Assembly: GCA_031177985.1 (NCBI GenBank)
Contig: JAPSJW010000003.1
Location: 451,251 to 515,250, forward strand
DNA length: 64,000 bases
Source: Microbacteriaceae bacterium
GTDB taxonomy: Bacteria; Actinomycetota; Actinomycetes; Actinomycetales; Microbacteriaceae
Direction: 5' to 3'
In this document: positions 35,554 to 43,565 of the stretch, piece by piece
How positions within the stretch are numbered: position 1 is the stretch's first letter
How the letters are laid out: every line of letters begins with the position of its first letter
The notes under the pieces: generated by a model
Told to the model about the DNA's origin: nothing
The model's input: only the letters and a program-made list of their open reading frames with translations
The model's database searches: none
Program-made: the position numbers and the translations under genes

Positions 35554-36440
35554 TACTTGACTGCTCCTGCCGTGATGCCGCGCGTGAGGGTGCGCTGGAA
35601 GATGAGGAAGAAGATGAGGGTCGGGATGACGCCGAGCAGCGCGGAGGCGCTCGTCGTCGTCACGTCCATCAGGCGGTCGCCCTGCAGCACGCTGATCGCC
35701 ACCGGCACCGTCTGGTTCGCGTTGCTCACGAGGAACGTCAGCGGGATGAGGAACTCGTTCCAGGTCCAGATGAAGAAGAAGATGAGCAGCACGCTGAGCG
35801 TCGGCCGGCTGATCGGCACGATCACCCGCCAGAGGATGGTCCAGCGGCTCGCGCCGTCGAGGGCGGCCGCCTCGAGCACCTCCTTGGGGAAGGTTCCGTA
35901 GACGCTCGAGAGCAGGTAGGTGCCGAAGGCGCTCTGGATGACCGTGAAGATCAGGATGATCGCCCACGGATTGTTGTAGAGCCCGATCTCCCGGAACATG
36001 TAGTACAGCGGGTAGAGCAGGGCCTCCTGCGGCAGCAGGTTCGCCAGCAGGAACAGCACGATGATCCAGGTGCGCCCCTTGATGCGGCCGATGCCGATCG
36101 CGAAGGCGTTGAGCACCGAGATGAGCACGGCCAGCACGGCGACGACGCCGCTCGTCCAGACCGAGTTCCAGAGCTTCTCGGGGAAGTTGACCCGCTCCCA
36201 GAACGCGGCGATGCCGTCGAAGTAGAGCGCGGTCGGCAGCGCGAGCGGGCCGCCCGTGCTGTAGTCCTCGGGCGACTTGAACGAGTTGATGAGGATGAGC
36301 AGGAACGGGAACGCGATGAGCAGCGCGACGAGGATCGCCCCGACGAGCAGCAGCCAGTCGCCGATCGTGCGGCGCTTGCGCGGCTTGCGGACGCGGGGAG
36401 CCCGCTCGGTCACCGGAACGGCGCGGGTGAGCGTGGTCAC
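35553..36440 (-). CDS. carbohydrate ABC transporter permease (MalG/LacG type)
   Basis: This 295-residue inner-membrane permease has six helices and the EAA loop EVLEAAALDGASRWTILWRVIVPISRPTL, the coupling site for the ATPase. The N-terminal 25 residues are basic. It starts at GTG 36440, overlapping the stop of the partner permease by 4 bp (GTGA), with GGGAGGG upstream. With its partner and the lipoprotein at 37523 it forms a CUT1-family importer for di- or oligosaccharides. The ATPase is not encoded nearby, so a shared MsiK-type ATPase from elsewhere in the genome is expected. The alpha-xylosidase downstream suggests xyloglucan fragments as cargo. Confidence 0.92.
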   Translation of the reverse strand: MTTLTRAVPVTERAPRVRKPRKRRTIGDWLLLVGAILVALLIAFPFLLILINSFKSPEDYSTGGPLALPTALYFDGIAAFWERVNFPEKLWNSVWTSGVVAVLAVLISVLNAFAIGIGRIKGRTWIIVLFLLANLLPQEALLYPLYYMFREIGLYNNPWAIILIFTVIQSAFGTYLLSSVYGTFPKEVLEAAALDGASRWTILWRVIVPISRPTLSVLLIFFFIWTWNEFLIPLTFLVSNANQTVPVAISVLQGDRLMDVTTTSASALLGVIPTLIFFLIFQRTLTRGITAGAVK

Positions 36441-37414
36441 AGTCCCTCCCTCTCCTTGCGCTCGGCGGCTGCCTGGGCGCGGATGAACACGATCGAGACG
36501 ATCGCGATGAGCACCGTGAGCGCGGTCGCGATGGTGGCGCCGTAGCCCACCTGCTGCGACTGGAAGAACTCGGTGTAGGCGTAGTAGCTGGGCACGAGGG
36601 TCGAGTCGCCGGGCCCACCGCGGGTGAGCACGTAGATCGGGCCGAACACCTTGAGGGCGGCGATCGTGCAGGTGAGCGTCACGACGAAGATCTCGGGGCG
36701 GATGATGCTGACGGTGATCGCGCTGAAGCGCTGGAACCAGCCGGCGCCGTCGAGCTCCGCGGCCTCGTAGAGCTCGGGGTCGACGCGCTGCAGCGCCGCC
36801 ATGAAGATGACGACCGGGTAGCCGAGCTGCACCCAGACGAGCACGACCATGATGCTCGCGAGCGCCGTGTCGGGGCTGCCGAGCCAGTTGTGGGCGAGGC
36901 CACCGAGCCCGATGCCCTCGAGGATCGTGTTGAGGGCGCCGTTCTGCGGCCGGAGGATCCAGCCGATGACGATGCCGGCGATCGCGACGGGCAGGATCTG
37001 CGGCAGGTAGTAGGTGGCGCGCAGGAAGCTCGCGACCCGGCCGCCGAACTTCTTGCCGATGAGGTCGAAGAGCACCGCGGCCAGCACGAGGCCGAGCAGC
37101 GTCGGGATGATCACCATCGCGACGATCATGAAGATGCTGTTGCGGAACGAGGCCCAGAAGGCGTCGTCGGCGAACAGCTGCTGCCAGTTCTCGAGTCCGA
37201 TGAACTCGGGCGGGCGGATGCCGCGCCACTCGGTGAAGCTGAGGTAGATGTTCCAGACCAGCGGGATGAGAACGATGAAGGTCAGCAGCGCGAGGCCAGG
37301 CACGAGGTAGAGCCAGTAGGCGGCGCTGCTGCCGCTGCCGCGCTGCGGGATCATCCCCTCATCGGCTGCGCGCGGGCGCTTGGGCGCGCGCACGAAGGGA
37401 ACTGCTGAAGCCAT
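36437..37414 (-). CDS. carbohydrate ABC transporter permease (MalF/LacF type)
   Basis: This 325-residue permease has six predicted helices, the first near residue 35 (YWLYLVPGLALLTFIVLIPLVW), and the EAA loop ELYEAAELDGAGWFQRFSAITVSIIRPEI. The sequence YVLTRGGPGDSTLVPSYYAYTEFF is typical of MalF-type CUT1 permeases. I start it at the ATG at 37414, preceded by GGAGGAG; a 28-residue longer frame reaches into a pair of hairpins. It pairs with the next permease (4-bp overlap) to form the membrane channel. The gene follows the binding-protein gene after 108 bp that contain two hairpins, which may lower its expression relative to that protein. Confidence 0.92.
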   Translation of the reverse strand: MASAVPFVRAPKRPRAADEGMIPQRGSGSSAAYWLYLVPGLALLTFIVLIPLVWNIYLSFTEWRGIRPPEFIGLENWQQLFADDAFWASFRNSIFMIVAMVIIPTLLGLVLAAVLFDLIGKKFGGRVASFLRATYYLPQILPVAIAGIVIGWILRPQNGALNTILEGIGLGGLAHNWLGSPDTALASIMVVLVWVQLGYPVVIFMAALQRVDPELYEAAELDGAGWFQRFSAITVSIIRPEIFVVTLTCTIAALKVFGPIYVLTRGGPGDSTLVPSYYAYTEFFQSQQVGYGATIATALTVLIAIVSIVFIRAQAAAERKEREGL

Positions 37415-37450
37415 CGCTCCTCCAGAGAACGGATGCAGAGTCGAACGGAT

Positions 37451-37511
37451 GCGGGGCCGAGCCCCGCGGATGACCCTGGTGAGGGGGCGACCCACCACAG
37501 GCCGCCCCCTC
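37451..37511 (-). other. two hairpins between binding-protein and permease genes
   Basis: Hairpin 1 is GCGGGGC (37451-37457), a 3-nt loop and GCCCCGC (37461-37467). Hairpin 2 is GAGGGGGCG (37481-37489) with CGCCCCCTC (37503-37511). The second starts 12 bp after the lipoprotein stop. Such structures commonly protect the upstream mRNA or stop part of the transcription. Confidence 0.6.
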
Positions 37512-37522
37512 CTCAGGGGTTG

Positions 37523-38812
37523 TTACTCGCGGAAGTCGGCCGCGTAGGAGTCGTACTCCTCGCCGAGCGAGGTGAGCACCTCATCCGTCGACTTCGTGCC
37601 GTTGACCAGCTCCTGCAGCTCTGCGACGAGGGCGTCGTAGAACGTCGGGGTGGGCCAGTCGGGGTAGAACGCGAGACCGTCGCGCTCGTTGATCTCGTTG
37701 AACCCGGCGATGAGCTCCTGGCTCTTCGGGTCGGTGATGTCCTCGACCTCGGCCGCGACCGGCAGGCCTCCGTTGTTGCCGAGGAGGGCCTGGATCTCGG
37801 GGCGCATCGTGATGTCGATGAACTCGTAGGCGAGCTCGGCGTTGCGGGCGTTCGCGGGAACGACCCACATGTTGCCGGCGGAGCCGAGCGAGAGCTCGCT
37901 CTCGGGGAACGGGAAGGTGCCCCACTCGAAGCCGTCGATCTCGTCGGCGAACCGGCCGAACCACCAGCTGCCGCTGAAGAAGATCGGAGCCTCACCGCTG
38001 ATGAACGACACACCGGCGTCCTCGGCCTTGAGGCCGGACGCGTCCTGCGAGATGTAGCCCGCCTCGACGTACTCTTCGATCTTCTCGGCCGCGTAGGTCA
38101 GCGCCTCGCCCTGCCAGTCGACCTCGTTCTCGTAGAGCTGGTAGTCGTTCACCCACTGGCGGTCGGCCTGGCTGAGGGCGAACTGGTAGAAGAGCTGACC
38201 GAGCGGGTACTCGAGACCCGCCTCGGCGAGCGGGGTGATCCCGGCGTCGGTGAAGGTCTGCAGCGCGGCCTCGAACTCCTCGAGGGTCGTCGGCACCTCG
38301 ATGCCCTGCTCCGCGAAGGCGTCCTTGTTGTAGTACACCGAGACGTACTCGCCGTAGTTCGGGACGCCGTACCACTCGCCCGAGCCCATGACGCCCTCAT
38401 CGGTGTAGCGCGCCGTCGTCTGCAGGGCGGGGGCGAGCTGGTCGTCCCAGCCGTACTCCTCGACCGCATCCGTGATGGGGGTGAGCAGGCCCTGGCTGGC
38501 CAGCAGGCCGGCGGTCGCGTTGCCCTTGTTGTACTCGAGGATGTCGGGGGCCTCGTCCGAGTTCAGCACCTGGCTCGCCGTAGTGCGGATCTGCTCGAAG
38601 CTGCGCTCCTCGAACTCGACCGTGGCGCCGGTCTCCTCTTCGAAGATCTTGATGGCTTCGTCCCACGCGATGCCCATCGCGCTGTTCGAGCCCTCGAAGT
38701 GCCACAGGCGGAGCGTGTTGTCGTCGCCCTCGCCGCCGCCGCCGGAGCAGCCGGCGAGCAGCAGTGCTCCGACCGTCGCCGTGGCGACGATCGCACCCTT
38801 CTTGAACCGCAT
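37523..38812 (-). CDS. sugar-binding lipoprotein of ABC importer (extracellular solute-binding family 1)
   Basis: This 429-residue lipoprotein has a signal peptide with lipobox LLLAGCSG (Cys at about 22), a Gly-rich linker, and a type I extracellular solute-binding domain (TLRLWHFEGSNSAMGIAWDEAIKIFEEETGATVEFEE). C-terminal aromatic residues (ELAYEFIDITMRPEIQALLG) complete the sugar cleft. It delivers an oligosaccharide to the two permeases downstream. The start ATG at 38812 has AAGGAGG 6 nt upstream; a longer frame would translate through the operator. It is the first gene of the xyloside operon, and its promoter carries the palindrome at 38898-38925. Confidence 0.92.
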   Translation of the reverse strand: MRFKKGAIVATATVGALLLAGCSGGGGEGDDNTLRLWHFEGSNSAMGIAWDEAIKIFEEETGATVEFEERSFEQIRTTASQVLNSDEAPDILEYNKGNATAGLLASQGLLTPITDAVEEYGWDDQLAPALQTTARYTDEGVMGSGEWYGVPNYGEYVSVYYNKDAFAEQGIEVPTTLEEFEAALQTFTDAGITPLAEAGLEYPLGQLFYQFALSQADRQWVNDYQLYENEVDWQGEALTYAAEKIEEYVEAGYISQDASGLKAEDAGVSFISGEAPIFFSGSWWFGRFADEIDGFEWGTFPFPESELSLGSAGNMWVVPANARNAELAYEFIDITMRPEIQALLGNNGGLPVAAEVEDITDPKSQELIAGFNEINERDGLAFYPDWPTPTFYDALVAELQELVNGTKSTDEVLTSLGEEYDSYAADFRE

Positions 38813-38897
38813 CTCTACCTCCTTGTATGGGAGTGGATGCGCTCCTGGCGGGCAGCCACTCCGATGCCTGGTGTTGCTGTGCATCCGGTCTCGACGG

Positions 38898-38925
38898 ATG
38901 TTGCCGGTAACATTACCGGTAACAT
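38898..38925. promoter_or_regulatory. LacI-type operator of the xyloside operon
   Basis: A 28-bp near-perfect palindrome has arms ATGTTGCCGGTAA and TTACCGGTAACAT around 2 bp, with one mismatch. It also contains the perfect CG-centred palindrome TTACCGGTAA at 38913-38922. It lies 86 bp upstream of the binding-protein start. Two overlapping dyads could position two repressor dimers. Confidence 0.7.
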
Positions 38926-38991
38926 CGGCCTTTGTCGACCTGCGCGACAAAAAGGTTCCTCATTCTCTGCGCCGGCGCTACGCCTCCATGC

Positions 38992-39076
38992 GCGCAACGG
39001 AGGTACTTCCAGCCGGGACACGCCGACACGTGCCCGCTCCAGCCGCGTGTACCGGGCCCGGCTACCTCCGTTGCGC
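38992..39076. repeat. dispersed inverted repeat, family A, copy 2
   Basis: Outer arms GCGCAACGGAGGTA (38992-39005) and TACCTCCGTTGCGC (39063-39076) match over 14 bp. After a 6-nt one-sided bulge, GCCGGG (39012-39017) pairs with CCCGGC (39057-39062). It lies between the GNAT stop (39103) and the xyloside promoter and may end the arabinan operon. It shares AACGGAGGTA/TACCTCCGTT with 17663-17738. Confidence 0.75.
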
Positions 39077-39102
39077 CCGCCGCGGAAAGCCGGAAGCCGC
39101 CG

Positions 39103-39750
39103 TCACACCGCAGCGTCGCTACGGATCCCCATCGTCGTGGCCCCCGAGGGCAGCTGCACGAAGCCGAGCCGGTCGTAGAACGCGCGGGCGCCGGTGTTGC
39201 GCGGGTCGTAGCCGAGGTGCACGCCGGGCACGCCGCGCTCCCGCAGCGAGCCGAGCAGGGTGCGGACGAGCTCCCGCCCGAGCCCCTGCCCCTGCAGCTC
39301 CGGAAGGAGGTCGATGTGCAGGTGCGCCGGGTACTCGTCGAGCTCGGGCACCAGCATCCGGTCCGGGGTGAAGCCGAGGTGCACGATTTCGTCCTCGCGG
39401 GTCACGGGCGGGTCGACGTGCCGGTACTTGCGGTCGAGCACCGGCAGCCACTCCTGCCGGAAGCGGTCGACGAACCGGCGGGTGTCGGGCGCGGCGATGA
39501 TGTAGCCGCTCACCCGCTCCCCCGTGTCGACGACGAAGGCCGATTCCGGCTCGAGCACCACGTAGGGTGCGGCGAAGACGTCGCCCAGCAGATCGTCGTC
39601 GGAGTAGAGCCCCGTCGCGTCGCCGCCCGCGTCACCCGTGCGCAGGCACACCTCATAGACGTCGCGCAGATCGTCGGGCCGGTAGGGCCGGATGCGGGGG
39701 GACACCGTGCGCGGGGACACCGTGCGCGGTGACACCGTGCGGGGGGTCAC
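39103..39750 (-). CDS. GNAT-family N-acetyltransferase
   Basis: This 215-residue protein has the GNAT acetyl-CoA site LPELQGQGLGRELVRTLL (Q/R-x-x-G-x-G/A form) and the family C-terminus GYDPRNTGARAFYDRLGFVQLP. The N-terminal half (RPYRPDDLRDVYEVCLRTGDAGGDA, PDTRRFVDRFRQEWLPVLDRKY) resembles bacterial relatives of the acetyltransferase-like domain of O-GlcNAcase, as far as I can judge by eye. The substrate is unknown. It starts at GTG 39750, overlapping the upstream dehydrogenase stop by 4 bp. Just after the start are three 15-bp repeats, each offering another in-frame GTG, so the true start is uncertain by up to 15 residues. Confidence 0.85.
   Translation of the reverse strand: MTPRTVSPRTVSPRTVSPRIRPYRPDDLRDVYEVCLRTGDAGGDATGLYSDDDLLGDVFAAPYVVLEPESAFVVDTGERVSGYIIAAPDTRRFVDRFRQEWLPVLDRKYRHVDPPVTREDEIVHLGFTPDRMLVPELDEYPAHLHIDLLPELQGQGLGRELVRTLLGSLRERGVPGVHLGYDPRNTGARAFYDRLGFVQLPSGATTMGIRSDAAV
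39701..39745 (-). repeat. three 15-bp repeats at the start of the GNAT gene
   Basis: Three copies of a 15-bp unit (plus-strand core GACACCGTGCG) encode SPRTV repeated at residues 2-16. Each unit contains an in-frame GTG. Slippage would change N-terminal length by five residues without a frameshift and add or remove alternative starts. Confidence 0.8.
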
Positions 39751-41018
39751 CGGGCGCGGTCCTCGAGCCCCCAGCTCTGGCCGTAGCCGCCCTCGGCCTC
39801 CGGCGCCCGCATGAGCTCCAGGAACGGCACAGCGTCGAACGCCTCTGGGCCGAGCACGCCGATCCCGCTCCAGGCGCCGGTGGCGAGCAGCTCGAGCGCG
39901 ATGACCGGGTTGAGTGCGGTCTGCCAGACCACGCACTGCGACTCGTACTCGCTCATCGTCCACTCGTTGTCGGCGACGTGATAGAGGTACACCTCGCGGC
40001 GTGCGCCGTCCTTGGTGCCGGTGACCCACACTCCCGCGCAGGTCTTGCCGGTCATCCGCGGGCCGAGGGTGGCCGGATCGGGCAGCACGGCCGCCACGAC
40101 GTCGCGCGGCGCGACCTCGGCAGGTCCGTCGGCGGTGCGCACCCGCACGGGAGCGGTGCTGTCGAGCCCCAGCAGGTTGAGCGTCTTGAGCACTCCGATG
40201 AACTCGTCGCCGAGGCCGTACTTGAACGTGACGCGCTTCGCGTCGAGCCAGCGCGGCATGAGCAGCACCTCCTCGTGCTCCACGTTCACGCACTCCACGG
40301 GCCCGATGCCCTCGGGGAACTCGAACACCTCGGGCTCGCTGAACGGCGCGGTCGTATACCAGCCGCGCTCCTTCTCCCACACGACGGGCGGGTTCAGGCA
40401 CTCCTCGATCGTCGTCCAGATGCTGAACGAGGGCGCGAAGATCTCGTTGCCCGCCTCGTCGCGCACCACGAGGTTCGCACCGTCGCGGGTGCCGAGCTCG
40501 TCGATCTCGTCGAAGAGGTGGTCGGAGGCGTACCGGGCGAACACGTCGCTGAGGCCCGGCTCGACCCCTATGCCGACGAGGGCGAGCAGCTCGCTCTTCT
40601 CCCAGTCGGGGCTCTGCGCGAACTGGTCGTCGCCGAGCTTCACCCCGGTCTCGTTGTAGGGGTCCGACGGATGCGGCTCCGACAGGCTCATCGCCATGTC
40701 CAGATAGTGGGCGCCTGCGGCGAGCGCCCCCGCGAAGATCGTGGGCACGAACTTCGGCTCGACGGCGTTCATGACGTGGGTCGCCCCGTGCTCGCGCGCG
40801 GTCGCGGCCACCGCCTCCGGGTCGGAGGCGTCGATCCGCGCCGCCGTGAACCGCGCCGCGACCTCGGGCCCGTGCCGCTGCTCGATCCAGGCGACCACCG
40901 CCTCCGCACGGGAGAGGTCGTAGTCGCACACGACGAGGGTCTCGAAGAAGGAACGTCGAGCCGCGATCTTGGCGATCGCGTTGCCGACCCCTCCAGCACC
41001 GACGAGGAGGATTCTCAT
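39747..41018 (-). CDS. saccharopine dehydrogenase-family oxidoreductase
   Basis: This 423-residue NAD(P)-dependent protein has the Rossmann motif MRILLVGAGGVGNAIAKIAARR at its N-terminus, then MNAVEPKFVPTIFAGALAAGAHYLDMAMSLSE and IGVEPGLSDVFARYASDHLFDEIDE. These are characteristic of the saccharopine dehydrogenase / carboxynorspermidine synthase-like superfamily. The ATG at 41018 is chosen because the Rossmann motif begins there. It probably performs a reductive condensation or oxidation on an amino or imino acid, but the substrate is not evident. It follows the GH43 gene by 26 bp and overlaps the GNAT gene by 4 bp, so this pair rides at the end of the arabinan operon. Confidence 0.82.
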   Translation of the reverse strand: MRILLVGAGGVGNAIAKIAARRSFFETLVVCDYDLSRAEAVVAWIEQRHGPEVAARFTAARIDASDPEAVAATAREHGATHVMNAVEPKFVPTIFAGALAAGAHYLDMAMSLSEPHPSDPYNETGVKLGDDQFAQSPDWEKSELLALVGIGVEPGLSDVFARYASDHLFDEIDELGTRDGANLVVRDEAGNEIFAPSFSIWTTIEECLNPPVVWEKERGWYTTAPFSEPEVFEFPEGIGPVECVNVEHEEVLLMPRWLDAKRVTFKYGLGDEFIGVLKTLNLLGLDSTAPVRVRTADGPAEVAPRDVVAAVLPDPATLGPRMTGKTCAGVWVTGTKDGARREVYLYHVADNEWTMSEYESQCVVWQTALNPVIALELLATGAWSGIGVLGPEAFDAVPFLELMRAPEAEGGYGQSWGLEDRAR

Positions 41019-41044
41019 GCCGCTCACGCTAGTGGAGCGGCCGG

Positions 41045-42031
41045 TCACGGCACGACGGGCCAGCCCTCCGCATCCCAGCCGAGCCGCGTGATGGCCAGTC
41101 GGAACTGCCCGCCCGCCGACCCGTCGTAATAGTGGTAGGCCAGGTGATCGGCGGAGACCGACTGCCCGCCGGGCCCGATCTCGTCCCCCTCCGACTCCAG
41201 GAGGATCGTGCCTCCGCCCTCGAGCAGCGGGCGCCCCTCGCGGTCGACGTACGGCCCTGCAACCTCCTGCGACCGCCCGACGGCGATGCGGTAGGTGCTG
41301 TCGAGCCCCCGGCAGCAGGAGTCGAACGAGACGAAGAGGTAGAACCAGCCGTCACGCTCCACGATGTACGGCGCCTCGATGGCGTTCGGCGGTTCACGTC
41401 GATCCGCGATCCGCAGCGGCTCCTCCTCCTCGTCGGCGCGCAGCCCGCTCGGCCACTCGAGCTCCACGAGGTGGATGCCGCCCCAGAAGGAGCCGAACGA
41501 CATCCAAGGCGTCCCGTCCCCGTCGACCACGATGCCGGGATCGATCGCGTTGTAGTTGTCGCCTTCCTCGGACGCCATCACGGCTCCCTGGTCGACCCAC
41601 TCGTAGTCCGGATCGGACGGGTCGAGCGTGCTGTTGGTGGCGAGGGCTATGACGGAGTGGTTCGAGCCGAAGGTGGAGGCCGAGTAGTAGAGGTACCAGG
41701 TGCCGTCGTGCTCGATCACCTCGGGCGCCCACAGGTTCTGCACGCCGGGCACGGCCTCCGCGATCCACTCGGGCTTCTCGGTCCAGACCTCGCCCACGTA
41801 CCGCCAGGCTCGGCCGTCGGGCGAGCTGCGGATCTGCACGTTCCCGTCCCCGGCGCTCCCCCCGGTGGAGAAGGCGTACCAGGGCTCGTCGCCCTCGCCG
41901 GCGACGAGCGCGGGATCGTGGGTCAGCAGGTCGCCCGTGAGCTCCAGCCGTTCCGGAGTCGCCTGTGCGCAGCCCGTGGCGAGGGCGGCGACCAACACCG
42001 CGACCGCCGCCACGAGCGCGCGACGGATCAC
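41045..42031 (-). CDS. GH43 arabinanase/arabinosidase, lipoprotein
   Basis: This 328-residue protein has a lipoprotein signal (LVAALATGCAQ, Cys at about 21) and a five-bladed GH43 propeller. The catalytic base Asp is in LLTHDPALVAGEG, the pKa-modulating Asp in NYNAIDPGIVVDGDG, and the acid Glu in PPNAIEAPYIVERDGWFYLF. The blade motif WAPEVIEHDGTWYLYYS is also present. GH43 enzymes of this layout cut alpha-1,5-arabinan or remove arabinofuranose outside the cell, feeding the importer upstream in the operon. The start GTG 42031 overlaps the GH51 stop by 4 bp (GTGA). A longer frame is antisense-like sequence over the GH51 gene. Confidence 0.9.
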   Translation of the reverse strand: MIRRALVAAVAVLVAALATGCAQATPERLELTGDLLTHDPALVAGEGDEPWYAFSTGGSAGDGNVQIRSSPDGRAWRYVGEVWTEKPEWIAEAVPGVQNLWAPEVIEHDGTWYLYYSASTFGSNHSVIALATNSTLDPSDPDYEWVDQGAVMASEEGDNYNAIDPGIVVDGDGTPWMSFGSFWGGIHLVELEWPSGLRADEEEEPLRIADRREPPNAIEAPYIVERDGWFYLFVSFDSCCRGLDSTYRIAVGRSQEVAGPYVDREGRPLLEGGGTILLESEGDEIGPGGQSVSADHLAYHYYDGSAGGQFRLAITRLGWDAEGWPVVP

Positions 42032-43536
42032 GACAGCTCGATCGCCGTCCACGACACGGGCGGCAGCGTCACCGTGAGCGAGCCTCCGTCGAGCGAGACC
42101 GAGTCGTTGGCCCGCAGCTGCACGCGGTCCTGCTGCTCGAGGGTGTTCTTGGCGTACACGTCCTCGTCCCAGAGCGAGCGAGCGGATGCCGACGAGAGAC
42201 CCAGCGCACGCACGTCGATCGTCACGGTCGTCTCGCTCTCGCGGCTGCGGTTCACCAGGAACACGGCCGCGCGGCCGCTCTCCGCGTCGTGCGTGCCGAC
42301 GGCGTCGACGATCGGCACCTCGCCGTACTGCTGGGTGACGTAGGTGTCCGACTCCAGGCGCACCTCGAGGGCGGTGCCCTTCGCGAGCTCGGAGGTGACG
42401 GCGAACGGGAAGAACGTGGCCTGGCGCCACGCAGGCCCGCCGGGCTCGGTCATGATCGGCGCGATGACGTTCACCAACTGTGCGAGCGAGGCGCTCGTCA
42501 CCCGGTCGGCGTGCTTCAGCAGCGAGATCATCAGACTGCCGAAGACCACGGCGTCGGCCACGGAGTAGACGTCCTCGAGCAGTCGCGGCGCGTACGGCCA
42601 CTCCTCGATCTTCGTGATCTTGTCGACGCTGTGGTAGCGCTCGATGTACCAGACGTTCCACTCGTCGAAGGAGATGTTGATCGTCTTGTCGCTGCGCTTG
42701 AGCGCCTTCACGTGGTCAGCGGTCGCGACGACGGTCTCGATGAAGTGGTCCATGTTGACCGCCGACGCCAGGAAGCTGTCGAGGTCGCCGTCTCGCTCCT
42801 CGTAGTACGCGTGGCACGAGATGTAGTCGACGTCGTCGTAGGCGTGCTCGAGCACGGTGCGCTCCCACGCGCCGAAGGTGGGCATCGAGGCGCTCGACGA
42901 ACCGCAGGCCACCAGCTCGAGGTCGGGGTCGAGCTGGCGCATGCCCTTCGCGGTGCGGCTGGCGAGCTTGCCGTAGTCGTCTGCGCTCATGTGCCCGAGC
43001 TGCCACGGGCCGTCCATCTCGTTCCCGAGGCACCACATCTTGATGCCGTACGGCTCGGGCGCGCCGTTCGCGACCCTGGCATCGCTGAGCGTGGAACCCG
43101 ACCGCACGTTCGTGTACTCGAGCACGTCGACCGCCTCCAGCACGCCACGCGTGCCGAGGTTGACGGCGTACATCATCTCCGTGCCGGCCTTCGCCGACCA
43201 CTTCGCGAACTCGTCGAGGCCGAACTCGTTCGTCTCGACGGAGTGCCAGGCCAGGTCGAGCCTCCGCGGACGCTGCTCCTTGGGGCCGACGCCGTCCTCC
43301 CACCGGTAGCCGGAGACGAAGTTGCCGCCCGGGTAGCGCACGGTCGAGATGCCGAGCTCCCGCACCAGCTCCAGCACGTCCTCGCGGAACCCGTCCGCAT
43401 CCGCGTTAGGGTGCCCGGGCTCGTAGATGCCGTTGTAGACGCAGCGTCCGAGATGCTCGACGAACGACCCGAACACCCGTCGGTTGATGGCACCGACGGC
43501 GAAGCGCGGATCGAGCGTGAGGGAGGCGGTGGGCAT
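42028..43536 (-). CDS. abfA: GH51 alpha-L-arabinofuranosidase
   Basis: This 502-residue enzyme removes terminal arabinofuranose from arabinan and arabinoxylan oligosaccharides. The acid/base Glu173 is in MWCLGNEMDG and the nucleophile Glu292 in NISFDEWNVW. VRYPGGNFVSGYRWEDGVGP and HAYYEERDGDLDSFLA are further active-site runs. Length matches typical cytoplasmic GH51 enzymes (about 500), and no signal peptide is present, so it acts on imported oligosaccharides. It lies 29 bp after the permease gene and overlaps the GH43 gene by 4 bp. Together they form an extracellular cutter, importer and intracellular trimmer. Confidence 0.95.
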   Translation of the reverse strand: MPTASLTLDPRFAVGAINRRVFGSFVEHLGRCVYNGIYEPGHPNADADGFREDVLELVRELGISTVRYPGGNFVSGYRWEDGVGPKEQRPRRLDLAWHSVETNEFGLDEFAKWSAKAGTEMMYAVNLGTRGVLEAVDVLEYTNVRSGSTLSDARVANGAPEPYGIKMWCLGNEMDGPWQLGHMSADDYGKLASRTAKGMRQLDPDLELVACGSSSASMPTFGAWERTVLEHAYDDVDYISCHAYYEERDGDLDSFLASAVNMDHFIETVVATADHVKALKRSDKTINISFDEWNVWYIERYHSVDKITKIEEWPYAPRLLEDVYSVADAVVFGSLMISLLKHADRVTSASLAQLVNVIAPIMTEPGGPAWRQATFFPFAVTSELAKGTALEVRLESDTYVTQQYGEVPIVDAVGTHDAESGRAAVFLVNRSRESETTVTIDVRALGLSSASARSLWDEDVYAKNTLEQQDRVQLRANDSVSLDGGSLTVTLPPVSWTAIELS

Positions 43537-43565
43537 GGATGTCCTTCTGATCGTGGGTGGGAGGG

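Noticed and set aside
35554..36618. N-terminal extension of the GH31 enzyme (total 1124 residues)
   Set aside because: The extra 355 residues are the permease gene read in another frame; the family N-terminus begins at GTG 35553.
38992..39076. Insertion sequence or transposon end
   Set aside because: No transposase frame or target duplication is visible; only a short inverted repeat is present.
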